Assembly: GCA_028583405.1 (NCBI GenBank)
Contig: CM053243.1
Span: forward strand, 24,082,867-24,146,866
Length of the DNA: 64,000 nucleotides
Origin: Pogonophryne albipinna
Taxonomy: Eukaryota; Chordata; Actinopteri; Perciformes; Artedidraconidae
Direction: 5' to 3'
Part shown: piece after piece, positions 21,497-35,100 of the stretch
Position numbering within the stretch: position 1 is the first letter of the stretch
Layout: every line of letters starts with the position of its first letter
Notes under the pieces: model-generated
Seen by the model: only the letters and a program-made list of their open reading frames with translations
Told to the model about the DNA's origin: nothing
Databases searched by the model: none
Program-made: the position numbers and the translations under genes

Positions 21497-22890
21497 TTAG
21501 TCCTTGACTCGAGGTATGTTGTATGAGTAGTGTACCAGAGGGAGGCCTCTGCTCTGACAGAAACACGCTCTGCCGCACGCCTGAACCTGCTCAGAGCTGT
21601 CCGACACAAACGAGTCCCCCTCGTCTGCGTACTCAGACTGAGCGGAGGGGGTGCCGCTGTCTGCCCAAAACCCCTCAGCGCGCTGGCACACTGCAGCTCC
21701 CGCCAGCAGGGTGGGACAGCTGTGAGACTTCATAAAGTGTCCGCACACTGTGGAGGATGACGGGGACGAGCAGGTCCTGGCATGCAGCGCCGCCTCGCAC
21801 TGCTCGCACACAACTGTCTCTCCACAGAGCTGCGAGTACACCCCACAGTCAAAGCCCAGGAGGGTGGAGGAGCCGCCGTCTGTGATCTCCGACCCTCCGC
21901 CCCCGTCATCTCCGTGACTCTCGGCCCCAGCCTTCACTTCCCTGCTCGATCCTCCGCGACCCCGTAGCCTCAGCCAGTCCTCCCTGAAGGCCGGGCTGAA
22001 GAACACGTACAGCACTGGGTTCAGACACGCCGGCAGAGGGAAGAAAATGAGGGTGACGGACTTGGCGATCTCTGGACCGCCGGCTGTAGAGCCAGTCAAG
22101 AGAGGGGCGAAGGAGAAAGCTGCCACGGGACAGAAGAAGATGCAGTTGGTGAAGATGAGCCATGCTACGTGTCGCAGGGCGCCCGTCTGCTCCGGATCTG
22201 CCAGCTCCACCCGGCCCAGGTGGCAGTACAGCTGGGTGTACACCGCTGCAGTGAACAGGTAGGCCAGCGCGTTGAGCAGCACCAGAACCACTGTGACACT
22301 CAGAGCTGGACTCTCTCCGCCGGCGAAGGGCAGGCAGAGCGGAGAGGAGGAGGGGTCCCCGGAGGTCAGGAGAGGCAGGCAGGCTCCGGCAGCAGCCAGC
22401 AGCCCCAGGAGGCCCGCAGCAAGACTGAAGCGCCGATCCCCTCTCCAGCACCCCCGCCGGCTGCCGCCCCTCCTGGGTGACATCAACACCTTCCCGAGAA
22501 TCGTCCGCACGGCCACGCTGCGCTCCACGGCTGCCAGCGAGAGTAACAGCACCGCCCACTCCGAGGAGAAGACAGCCATGGCTCCTGTGACCTGACAGCC
22601 GGGCCCCATCTCCCACCATATCCCGAACTCAGCAAACGAGCCCCAGGTGGCCAAGTCGAGCACGGTGAGCACGCCGACGTACAGACCTGTGAGCAGGTTG
22701 GCCAGGGCCAGCAGCCCCATCAGCAGCCGGGCGGGGGAGAGGGAGGGGGAGTGGCCTGCAGCGTAGTGGGTGGAGGCGAAGGTGGCCACCAGCACCAGGC
22801 TGTTGAACACCAGTGACACCAGGCAGATGAACCACACCGTCAGGCGGATCATCCAGTTACCCAGCAGGTGCTCACAAGGCTTGAAGGCTC
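21497..22890 (-). CDS. lgr4: lgr4 exon 18: seven-transmembrane domain and C-tail
   Basis: A 1394-nt terminal exon. It starts [19 protein letters not shown] (helix 1) and includes the TM3 cysteine GPGCQVTG, the ECL2 cysteine [27 protein letters not shown] (helix 6) and [20 protein letters not shown] (helix 7, NPxxY-type). The usual DRY is replaced by ERS as in the family, consistent with weak G-protein coupling. The C-tail has a Ser-rich stretch and ends PRVKD. Relative to human, intracellular loop 2 carries an Arg/Gly-rich extension ([10 protein letters not shown]), and the proximal tail has a Gly-rich stretch (DDGGGGSE). The exon is GC-rich compared with its surroundings. Long antisense and out-of-frame ORFs here are shadows. 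Confidence 0.96.
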
Positions 22891-25800
22891 CTGGAGACGG
22901 ACATTATTTGGTTGCTTAAGTTCATTTAAAATGTTCTAGATTATTGAAATGCTCCTCCCGCCTTGATTTACTGACACATAATGAAATAAATAAAAAGCGG
23001 TTTCATTCTTACCTGGAGAAGGAGAGCAATGCATAATCATTGACATTCTTTCCATATCCTCCCCGCCTAAAAAAAAGTAAATAAATGTAAGAAGAAAAAA
23101 GTAGTCAGTTGTATAGAGCAGCGGGGTGACGCTTGCTCGTGAGGTTTCCAGATTCTTGTTTCTGCTATATCACCATCAGCTTTCCAAGAAAATAACACTG
23201 AAACACATGTTCTGTTAAACTTAAATAGTAATAATTACAGTTGTTGTAAACGTTCTTTATTTATATTAAAATAACTCAATTTAAAGCAAATAAATTAAGT
23301 CAATGGCAGGTTTCTAACTTTGACAAATGATTGTGTAGTTTAAGGATGTAATGCTATAAAATGCACGTTTTCCTTGAAAATAAAGAAATGTAAATATGTC
23401 CTCCCAAAACCGTTGAACCGGTGTCTGGGAGGAAAGAATGTTATTTGTATGCTCATATGCCTTGAGGCTTATATCAAACTCTTTGTTGATATTTGTAGAT
23501 GCTTTAATGTAAACAAAACAAAAAAGGTTTAGCTAACATATCAACTCTTCGAGGGGAAAAGCGCAGGCGTGCAGCTGTCCTACCTGCTGATTTCTTTAGG
23601 TCATTTTCCTCAGAAGAACTCGTCATGGAGTCACATCCGACGAATGCACAGCACTGGTAGGCATAAGGGACAGAGATCGACCTGCAAACAAACAATGATC
23701 ATTAACAAAACCTGTTAGCATCCTGCTGAGGTCTTGTAATACCTTATTAGGGAAAACATAAATTAAGTGTTTGACAGCAAATATGTGTCTCTTTTAATAG
23801 GTTTCATTAGTAATATTTGAATGTTTTTCTGCTCTTTTTGTTTACTAGAGGATTACTCCAATTTATTTTATGTCCAAAGTTACCATTGGCGAAGGTCCAG
23901 TTCATCTGCTGTATTGTTTAACAACAACGCAACTGCTTAGTTTGAGTTTGTGCATGTTTTCCTCATCATTTTGAACTTTTGTGTCACAGCAAGTTTGTTT
24001 AAGATTCAGTACTCTACAGACTCCAACATTGTTATGATCACGGAGGAACAAAACATATATACATTTAAGAAATAGAGGAACATTTATTTCATATAATTTG
24101 CATAACAATTTTGATGGCAGGAAAAGCAGTCTTTAGAAATTGGCCTTACCTGTGCATGGACCATGTCCTGTAAAGATGTGATCTTTCTTTTTTGATAACA
24201 CATTTTTACAATCCTGTACCCAACACGTGTAGATCTTTTATTTGATTATTTTTGATAAACTTATTACAATATGAATCGATTTTTGTTTAACTTTCAACAA
24301 ATCACATTGCTTTCAAATATTTGTAAAGTAATTGTCTGGTAATTGTGTGCCTGTATTGCCAAAAACAAAGAGGTAAAATGTGGGAATCATATGCAACTAA
24401 AGTCCGCAGGAAATGAAATTGATACATTTTAATATCAAATTCAGCAGCAAACACGAGACACAACCAACAGAACTTGATAGCGAACAGAGAAGCTCTTCCT
24501 CACCTCAGCTTTGGCAGGTTTTTTGCTTTCAGCACATTTTTCATTTCCGGGTTTCCTGAGAGTTTCAACTGACTGAGCGCACTCAGTCCAGTGGTAGGAA
24601 TCACAGTCAGAGAGTTCATACTCAGATCTCTGCAAAAACAAAAAGGAAAAAAGATTGTACATAAGACATTTTATTCTGTTCAACAAGAACAATCAAACCA
24701 GGCGATGATTTGTGTTCCGTACTCATAATGATGACAGGTGATCAAATAATACTACAGGTCATACTCACAGGTTGGTGAGTGCAGCGAGGGAGAGGAAAGC
24801 ATCTCTGTGGATGACTCGGATATCATTTCTGCTCAGGTCTCTGTGTAGAATAACAACACAGTCAACCAGGCATACAAAACTAATATTTGTCCGTGTGCAA
24901 ACGAGTGTGTGACTGAGTGGACTTACAGCAAACGGAGAGCAGAGAGACCTTGGAAAGTGTCCCTGTCAAGTTGGTGAATGCGGTTGTGCTGAAAGCTTCT
25001 GTAAATTGAAAACAGAATTTGAACAGATTAAAAACAAGCTCACGATTACCTTTGTTACTTCAATTGTTTTTATAACATAAAACCTTAAAAATGTCTTCTA
25101 AGATTTTGATATATGTGAAGTGACTGCTACATGTTCAACACTCACATCTCCTGCAGCCGGACGCAGCTCTGCAGGGAAGGCAGCTCCTTGATCTCATTGT
25201 AGGACAAGTCTCTGATGGAGGAAAACAAACAATTAGATAACTGGGACTATTTAAAATGAGAAAGGCCCCTATACTTCAGTGTGATCACTTTTCTAGAGCA
25301 CCACATTTTTTAAGTGTATGGGAATCCAAATTCTGTGACAGCAGTGTTAAACCATAGTATCTGACTGTCCTGGTGAGTTCATCATGATCACAAATGAACA
25401 GCAGGTAGAGTGCTTTGTAGAAAATATATTCTAGGCGAAACTGCAGGTGTCAGGAGAGGAAAAGTCTCTTACAGCGTATGGAGCAGCTTGAGGTCCTCGC
25501 AAAGATTAGCAGGGATGGAAGATATCTTGGTTCCTGACAGGGTCCTGGAAATAAAATATAGAATCAGTCACCCAGGAGACGCACTAAAGCACAAGCATGA
25601 ACCGATACTGCATGCAAGTTTACTCACAGACTCTCAAGGTTATTAGTCGACGTAAGGATGGGGAAGTCCTGCATCATGCTGGCCCCACGCAGCATCCTGA
25701 AACACATACGGTAACACATTGTAAGATCACAGTCAGGAACATCAAAGCATGAGTGAGAATAGATTAAAAAGTACTCTTTGGAATAAATAAAGTAAATGTG

Positions 25801-28800
25801 TCAGTCACCAATAGCTAAGGAGTAAAAACTTGTTAACACTGATGTGTCACGACTTACAGGGAGTGCAGGTCGGACAGATTCTGGAAAGCCGAGGCGCCCA
25901 CCAAGGACAGAGGGTTGTCGTAAAGGTGTCTGTGAGGGTAGCAAGAGCAGAGGGGGAGAGTTCAAAACCTAAATAATTTACTATGCGAGAATGGCACCAT
26001 CTTCTGGACATTCGTCTACTGAAGCCTCGCGCTGTCAGCTCAGACTGTAACTGCGCCTTTCAGGAAGCATGCTGTGCATTGTGCATGGGAGCACTTGTAC
26101 AAATGTGAGTCATTACTGTGCTATGTGAGCTTCTAAGTGGTGTCAGTGAGTTTGACCTTACATGGTGCGCAGCAGGGGGTTGTTATGGAAGGCCCCTTCA
26201 GGTATGGCAGCAATATCGTTGCTGTGAAACCCGCTGCAAGGAAAATGTCAAAGTCACATATGCATAACCAAAAATATGGATACTAAAAGCATTGATGCAA
26301 AAGCCACACAGTTCTGCAAACAAAATGCAACTCTTAGTTTCCAATACAGAAATCTGTCAACTGTATTAAACAATACAAGTGCTTAGCCTGAAACAGGAAA
26401 TTATTTGGGCTTGTAGCTTTCAAAATAAAAGCAAATGAGTTGAAATATGTTGCAAAAGACTTCAGCAAATCTATCAGTATGTATTGATCACATTCACTAG
26501 ATATGTATGCGAGTATGGACTTTCAAACCACACAACTTGTGTAAGTGTATGAATTCACTGGCTCAGAAGAGGAGGGTCGGTTATTTTCACAACATAACAA
26601 ATACAAAGATATTAAAAAGTGTTCTTTATGCTCTGATGAGTTAACTGGTCATTGACATTAGTGTAAGTATAACATGTTTCCCTCACAGAAAAGAAGCAGG
26701 ATGATATACTCACAGTTCCTTCAGTTTGGGCAGGGCCTCTATAGCTTTGGGAAAAACCATCAGGTTATTGAAGTTAAGATCTCTATGATGAGACGGAGAG
26801 AGAAGCAGGAAGTCAGCCCTGGTTTCTTATATTATGATGTAACAATCCATCCCACTTACTTCTATACTGTGACTAAGCATTGCTAAAAGGAGTGCTACAT
26901 TATCTGGTTCTCTCTGTGAAAGCAACAAGCTTATTAATGACTAGGATAACTCGAATTGTAATAATCCTAAAAACAATATCGGATTTGCCAATGGTTCTGA
27001 ATAATCTACCTTTTTAGAAGCAATAACTTTGAAATAACTGACCATCAAGTAATACATAACCCCAATATCTTATCCCTTTTCCATTGCTTTATGTGAATCT
27101 AAGCCCAGTGTAATACAAGTTATAAACAGACTTTTAAGTCTGTTAAAAGTCTGAATTTAATTTCTATCACTCTATAGTGTAAGGAACTAAACCAAAGAGC
27201 AAGTGTTGCATCGAATATATATATTTTCCTCCCTTTGTCCCATACTAAAAATCTTTTCAAGGTAAGGAAACACGAGAAAAGCAGCAAATCCTCACATTTG
27301 ATGAACCAGAAACGGCCAAATGCTTGATAAATGACAAACTAAATACATTTTGGCAGTGGCTCAGTCAGTAGGGGCTTGGACTGTGAGCCGTAGGGTCTCC
27401 GGTTCAAGTCCCCGAACAGACCTAAATATGGAGTGTGGACTGCTACTTGGAGAGGTCCCAGTTCACCCTGCCGTGGTGCCCTTGAGCAAGGCACCGGACA
27501 ATCAAGCAGCCGATAATGAAGCAGCAAATGAAATGGACAGCAGCCCATAACTTTAAATATTCTAGTATCTAAACTAACAGCATACAAGTCGCTACCTGCC
27601 TGTGGTTAAAGGAACATGGTGGACCTCATCGTTCAAGTGCTACTGTGTTTGTGAACGTAATTTAAAGTCCAGCATTTCATTCATGCTAGGGAGGGTGTCT
27701 GCTCAAACTATCACAGCAGCTCAACCCCTTCTCTTCACAGATATAATACAAAACACCATTACACACCACATACATACATTTTAATATAGACCTTGTGTGT
27801 TCAAGGGTCCATTGTAGTGTGTTCTTATGTAGGAAATAAACTGCACTTTAAAGTGAGAGATTGAGATTAAGAAGCAAAAAACTAAGAGGACTTCTTTCGT
27901 ATCCTGTTAAGATCCTGTGTTGTACAGTAAATGCTCGCCATTAGGGAAGGCTGGCCCTAAAACATTTTTCATGGCTGTGTGACAGGAGGAAGTGAACAGT
28001 GGGAGGGTAGATTTGATAAGCATCATGTACTTTGCTCTATTTATCCTAGAGCAATTAAAGGAGGAAGTGGACACAATGATGTCTGGAGGACCGGAGCAGA
28101 GGTGGGTGGGGGGGCTGTTAGCACACATAAACATGAGCACAAACGCATTGATACAAACACACACACACGTATTAACTACTGTATGATTGCGCACTTACAG
28201 CGTCTCCAGGTTCACAAGACCGCCAAAACAGTTGTCTCCTATCTGCTTAATTCTGTTGTTATGAAGATGTCTGGAAAAGGAAAAGCACATATGTGAGATT
28301 TTTTATTCCATGATGGATTTAAAATAATCTTCAACATTAATTTCTGTCAGAGCAGAGGCCTCCCTCTGGTACACTACTAATTTAACGGTCTTATTATGAT
28401 TCCACAAATCAATTCTAAAAAAGCACAGTGTGATTTGTGACTCCGGTGTCTGTGCGCTGTGTGTGTACGCAGAAGGCTTTCCTGACCTACTACATTCAAG
28501 GTCTTTTCTTCCTGTTTACTGACGTGTTTATACTAACCCTGCAGCAATACCACTCAGAGCGTGCGTGTGTCTGTGTGTGTGTGTGGGTGTTTGTGTGAAT
28601 GTATAACAGATTCGTAATGCACCACTTATTTGTACAAGTTCCTCTCAGAAAGGTTTTAGCATTTTACATCAAGAATATCTTGGTTTATCTTGGTCTCAAA
28701 CTACTTTTCAAAGTATTTTTAACATTTTAAATCAAACCTCAATTGCAAATGTAACTGCAAACATTGCGTGCATGAAAAAACCCGGCAGGGAATGAGTAGC

Positions 28801-31800
28801 AACCTGTCCTGTTGACTTATCAACTGTAAGGTGATGAAAGAAATACGACAGTTTGGAATCTGATTTGCAGTCGCTCGCAGGATGCATTCAGAACTAGAGC
28901 AGAAAACATAGAGAAGCTATTTGCTGTGACAGATTTATGCATATGATTAAAAATTACAGATCATTTAATTTAGAGTGTAGCACTAGCAGTATAGTCACAT
29001 TTTACTAACTGGGCTGTCATCTACAAAGTCAGTTATTACTCACCAACTAAAGAGACATCGATCTATTACCGTTTTATTGACACAGAGAATTTGCATATGT
29101 TCCCGCTCCTGATGTACTTAACTCCCAACGAGCTTCACTTCTTCAGCTCCTCCCTCAGGTCATTTTAGTCAACAGGAGCATGTTCTCATTCAGTGTCCCT
29201 GGTTGATTAAGCTTTTCAAAAAAAGGGCATCAACAGGTTGTTCCTGCTGAGCTATTTAGTGTATAGCTCTATGAAGACTGCATGCAAAGTTCTCCTGGCA
29301 GCCCTGGGGAGCTCAGTTCACACGCTGAAACGGTTTGTTACTCATATAATGAAGATTTAAATGACGTCTTACTTTTGGTAAGACGTCATTTAAATGAATG
29401 AATGAATTATTAATTAATGAAAATCCATGGTATGTAATTACCTTAATTTTCTATTTAGGAAATATTGCAGTGACTAATGGCTTAACAATGTCCATGTAAA
29501 ATGCACAAAATAATCAAGCTGAATGCTCTGGAGGGTTTGGAGCCAATAGTCTTTTTTACTGCTCTTGACGATGTGGCAAAAGCCAACCAGCCAAAAAACA
29601 TGGCGGCTAATGCAGCGGTGTTCCGCCCTGCCGTCCCTCTACGCATGGTATCCTCTCTCCCTCCCCCTTTGAAATCTCTCCCACACAGGATCAATGTATA
29701 ATCTTAAAAAAATAAATAAGTGAATTTTATACAACAATTGCAATTGAACTTACAGCACAACTAAACTGGTGAGGTTGGCGAAGGCGTTGTCTGGTATGTA
29801 CGCGATGCGGTTGAGCGCCAGCGTCAGAGCCTGGAGGTTCTCCTGGTGCCTCAGAGAAACAACAGGGACTTCCGTCAGGTTGTTGTCATCCAACCAAAGG
29901 TGGCGCAGCTGCTGAAGGCCTTCAAAACTGTCTTCTGGTACTGTGAGGATGTGGTTGGCATCCAGGCGACTGCAAAAAAGAAGGGAATAAGGAGATAGCA
30001 TTGGTTCATTAAATAAATATGATTTGACTGAAGCTCATGGCACTGTGTTTGACTTTTGGACTCTAGCTACTTATTTAAGCATTTAACGGCACACTTAGCT
30101 CCAATAATTGTGTATTTAATCACAGTATGGAGCACCTTAGGACTTTTTGAAGGCATTGAAAGATGTTGGAAGTGTGTTAACGCAGGGACCAGATATATTT
30201 TTTATAACTGAACATAAATCTCAATCAGTCACAACCTGAACCTTTAAAAATTGGCACGCACCTAGAACAGGTCCTCTCAATGCATGGAACCTGAAGTTTA
30301 GAAGATAAATCTAATATATATATTAACTTGTCATTTCCTAACAAAATTAATATAGTATACTAGAGCAATATTATAAAGTTGAATGATGTGAACATTCAGG
30401 AAATCTGATGTTTGACTGTCCAGGAGCCAATACTTTGGTGGTAAAAAAGGTAAATATTTGTATTCAAGCAGTATGATGAATGCACAAGTATTCTTTTCAC
30501 CATCACCACCCTGTTTTCTCCAGCTATCCTCCCTCCCTGAGTGTCTCGCCCTCCCTCAAAATTCCTCAAGTGTCTGGGCTGGAAGAAAAACACTCTTGAT
30601 TGGCATTTAGCTCTCTAAGGCTTTATACAAACCATGTCCTGGCTCTGTCAGAGCATATTACTTCAGCTACAGACCTTAAAACCCTCACAGAGAAAAGACA
30701 TCTGTTAAAAAGAAAGAAGAGCGGCAGAAAAAAAGGAGAGGGGAAGCAAGGGACAAGGGGAGGTTTATAGAGGGGTGATAATAGCTGAAAGCTGGACTTT
30801 CAGCACGTTTCTCCAGCTGGATCCATTCCTCCGTTAGTCCCCGAGTGCGGCAAAAATAGAGCCATGTACATTTCATGGTCTTAATGAAACTGACACTTGG
30901 TAGTGGTAGAAAAATCATACCAAGAGAGAAGGTGAGAGGAGCAGGAAATAGTGCAGGAGCTGACAATACGAGTAAACGTGAAAAAACACAAGTTCCTGGA
31001 GAACTCAACAATCCCAACATAGGAAGAGACTAGAATAAAACTGAACTACATTTGCACCATTAGCTGGGCCTTGTGAACAACAAACAATGAAGCAGGAGTA
31101 AAGGATCTGATATGAAGGGAACCGCCTGTAAATGACATCAACAACCATTTAGATTTGTATTCTGGACTTGGAAGAGGTGCACAGTCTTAACTCTCATCAC
31201 ACTGCCATCTTACAGTAGTGGAAAATGTAGTATAAGTACTGTGAGTCAGGGATACTGAACTTGCACTTTTGCAAAATGACAGAAAGACAGCCCTTTTTAT
31301 TTTATGAAAATCTCTTCCAGTCCATGCTGATGATATTTTACACACTATGGCACTCCATTAACATTAAAAGCGCAAAATCAAATATTTGAAACTACATTTA
31401 TACATGCACTTATTCGTCAGAAAGTCACCACTTATTTTTAGAATAAGAGTCTAAAGTCATGCTATCAGCTATGAACTCCCTTTAAATCAAACTAGACACA
31501 TTTTAGCATATGTGCATTCCTAATCAAAACGTCAGTACCATATGCTTAGAACCCTACCTACATTAGTGGATCCAAACATGAATCTGTGTGAGTAAGTGTC
31601 TATAATGTGAATGTTAGTTTGGCGCAAACACTATGAATTCCAGTTCGGATAGTAAGCTGTGTAAATACACTGCAGTGCTTTCTCTGACAACAGCACGTCT
31701 TTCGGTCCAGGAATTCAGGACACAACTTCTGTCAGCAACAGCAGCTGCCTTTTTAATCATCTAAATGTTTCATCAGCAATTAAAAGACAGACATTTTTCA

Positions 31801-32025
31801 CTCAAAATGGGAAGCTCTTTGGCTAGGCTTGGCAATAACCAAACAATCGATACCTAAACTAATGAAAAAAAATCAATGGATCAATTTGATGACATTGACA
31901 GCATAATTATTACAATCTCTGCGGTATAAACTGAGTGTTTCCCTTAAACAGTACGGACAGAAAGGTCGAATGGAAACTGAAACACTGTTTTAGCAGAGAA
32001 TACCTTTCATTTAATTCACTTTAAG

Positions 32026-32104
<79 letters not shown>

Positions 32105-35100
32105 AGATGGCTTACAGAGACTGAAGAGATTGAAGGTTCTTCAGGGCAGCACTGGGCACAGTCTTCAGCTGATTATTCTGGAGCATCCTGAAGGTAAAAT
32201 AGCAAAATTATGATTTTCATTCAACTCACAACACTTTTACTTAAAAAATGATATAATCCTTGATACATTATATGACTATGTAATGGAGGCCTCTTTGATG
32301 GGTTCATGATTTTTCACAAAATAAAAAACAACTTTTGACACATTACGTATTTAACATTATGTGCGCTTATTGGGTTACAGTATTTGTAAAAAGCATGTTG
32401 TCCATGTGTTTGTGTTTTCAGACATGTAACCAAGACCTCACCTGAAGATCAACAGGACTTTGAACTTTTGGCCGGTTGCAGAATCAACAGGGCAGCGCTT
32501 TGTGTGTCGCTCAATGTGTTCGAGTCTGTGCAAGCAAACTAGGGTGTGCTGCCCCGTGTAAATTATGCAGAACTAATTTTTACCCAGGGCTTGGGTGCAT
32601 GCTCCATTAGGTGTTTTTACAACCAGAGATATTGTTAAGGGCAAAGGTGGAAAAAGGCATGTCTAAATCAATGTACATGGTATGACTTTGTTTGGGTGGC
32701 AATAACTGACAGCACCGCAACATTAGCACAAACTGCACAATGTTCTCTTGCCCGCAGTGTTTGGAAAACTTCACACCGTCACAGGCATAAGTGTGTGTTT
32801 GTGTGTGTTGACAGGGAGGGGGCATGCTTACAGGACTTTGAGCTGATGCAGTCCAGACAGGGCATCAGGGTGGATGAATGACAGGTCATTCCCGGCAAGT
32901 CGCCTGTGGTGAGAGAAAGAGTCACACTTATGTTTTGGAAATGTCTCAAATGTTTCAAATAACATAAAAGGAACACAGTTTAAACCAAACCACAGAGTGT
33001 ATTTGATTTCAGCTTAAAGCAATGCATAGTGTTTAAAGAACGTCTCCCCATCCAGCACTTCAGTAGATTAGGTTCCAACTCTGAAGCTGAACATGGGCCC
33101 TGGGGTGTCAAAGACATGCGTCTGTGCCAGGGCCTGTTGTCACTTCGTCTGTCACCCACAAGAGATTAGAGCTGTTCCTGGATATCCCCCCTCTTGAGAT
33201 CCCTTTCTGAGCCTCCTAACCATTACTATTCAGTGCTCCCTATAGAGAGTGACAACCTGATTCACCCCTCTGAAGCCGACACAACAAGTGTAGCCTTGTA
33301 ACATTTATCACTAGGCAGCTTCTGGAGTTCCTTCATGAATTGCTTGAGATGGAGGGGGACACCTCCCTTTCCTGTTGGGAACAGGAAGTGTTTAGGAAAT
33401 AAGGTTGTAAATAAGCATGGGGCAGGCTGACTAGGACACACAGCACAAGTATACTATCTGGCCCGAGAGATTAGCAACAGATTTATACTCTGCAATGTGA
33501 GTCAGACCAGGCTGAATTCCCTGCAACAAGAGCTACTGGGTGTGAGCCTGAGAATCAATGCTGACTGTGTTAGAAGACCATGTTCCCTTCACGGAGTCTC
33601 AACACTGCTTTCTGTTTGTTTCCCTTTAATGTCACTGAAATAGAGACCTCGATCACTGAAACGCATTATTGCATCAACATTAAGGATGAGAGTGAAAATA
33701 ACAAATAAATTACCTGTTTTTACAAGTATATTGTAACCAAATATCCCTCACTAAGGTTTGCCCCCCAACGAAAGCTTGTTTTTCTTTCAATGTATAGTGT
33801 TCACAAAAGTTTTAACAGCTCTACTGCTGGTAACAATGTGTTAATCCCAATTCACAAATATGTACAATGATATGCAATGCAGACACAAATCGGTAACAGT
33901 CTGTAGGCATTACCTATCTTAAGTATGATAGTGTGACCCAAACCCTACATTTGTGTATGAGTATTAGTTATTCAAAAAAGTTTTACTAAAGCATACGTTG
34001 CTGTAAGTGTAACATCCAAAAGACTAAACAATAATTGATTGACTAGAGCTAGTCACATAAATCGTATATCAAAATTATAATCTGGTTCCTTTACAGTCGA
34101 TGTATGACTAACATTAACATGTACATAAGCCACCTGTGCTTCAGGTCATTCATTTTGTGTTAAAATAATCTGAAAATAACTGCCTTACTAGGAAAATTCA
34201 CATATTCTTTGAAAAACGTATTTTCTTTATAGTGTCCATGTTGATCAACATGAAGCTGGAAGAGCAACCTCCCACCTCAGGAAATGGGACCATCCGAGGA
34301 GCATGTGAATGCACCATTAGGCTTTGCAGGGGTCTGCACTCCTGAGTGATATTCTAATTCACGTTCTCTACATTGTGATTCACCTTGGGATTTTTGACTC
34401 TGCCCTTTTAATTAAATTAAAATCTAGTATGATGCAGTTGAATACAATGTTGCTGTGCTTGTAAATGGAAAGCTTGGTTGAGCTTGACAGGAGAGCAAGT
34501 GATTCTGTTATTAAACAGAATAAAGAAAACAGCTTACTTAACTGAATACTAAAAGGTTCTTTGATCATTTTGTTGTTTCTATGTTTTAATTTAACTATGA
34601 ACATTTAGTTAGAAAATGTTGGATTTGGTGTGACAATTATGTCTTATACAAGACCCCAACAACAGCAGACGCCCTGCTCTGAACTCACAGGCTCTCTTTG
34701 CTGTTTGATTTAATGTGGTTGACCAAAGCTGTCAGATGAGGATGTGACTGCTCATTAGCTTTTTAAAGAAGGCTGTCAGTGCAGTTTGACTTGGCTTTGA
34801 GACAAACCCATTGAATAGCTTTCAAAGCTGGAAACCACAATTGGAAATACCACCAAATCAACCAAACAATGCACCTCCACTCAGCCACAATTTGTCAAGA
34901 GAATGTCTTGTGACAGCTTAAATAAGAAATACGAATTTAATTCCAAGAACATAATCTGCAGTTATATTCATGACTAGAGTACAAGTTGTCACATGCACAC
35001 GGATGCCTATAAATTCAAAATGACATGAGTCTTGTCTGCAGCTGTTCAGTCATTCTTGTTTTGCAACATACAGTGACCCATAGGCTGATGTCAATATGAC

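Noticed and set aside
21906..22619. 237-codon minus-strand ORF and several plus-strand ORFs over the lgr4 last exon
   Set aside because: They are out-of-frame or antisense shadows of the GC-rich seven-helix exon and resemble no family.
27349..27415. Second tRNA-like sequence
   Set aside because: Same reason: the known fish SINE body follows, and cloverleaf pairing is lost.
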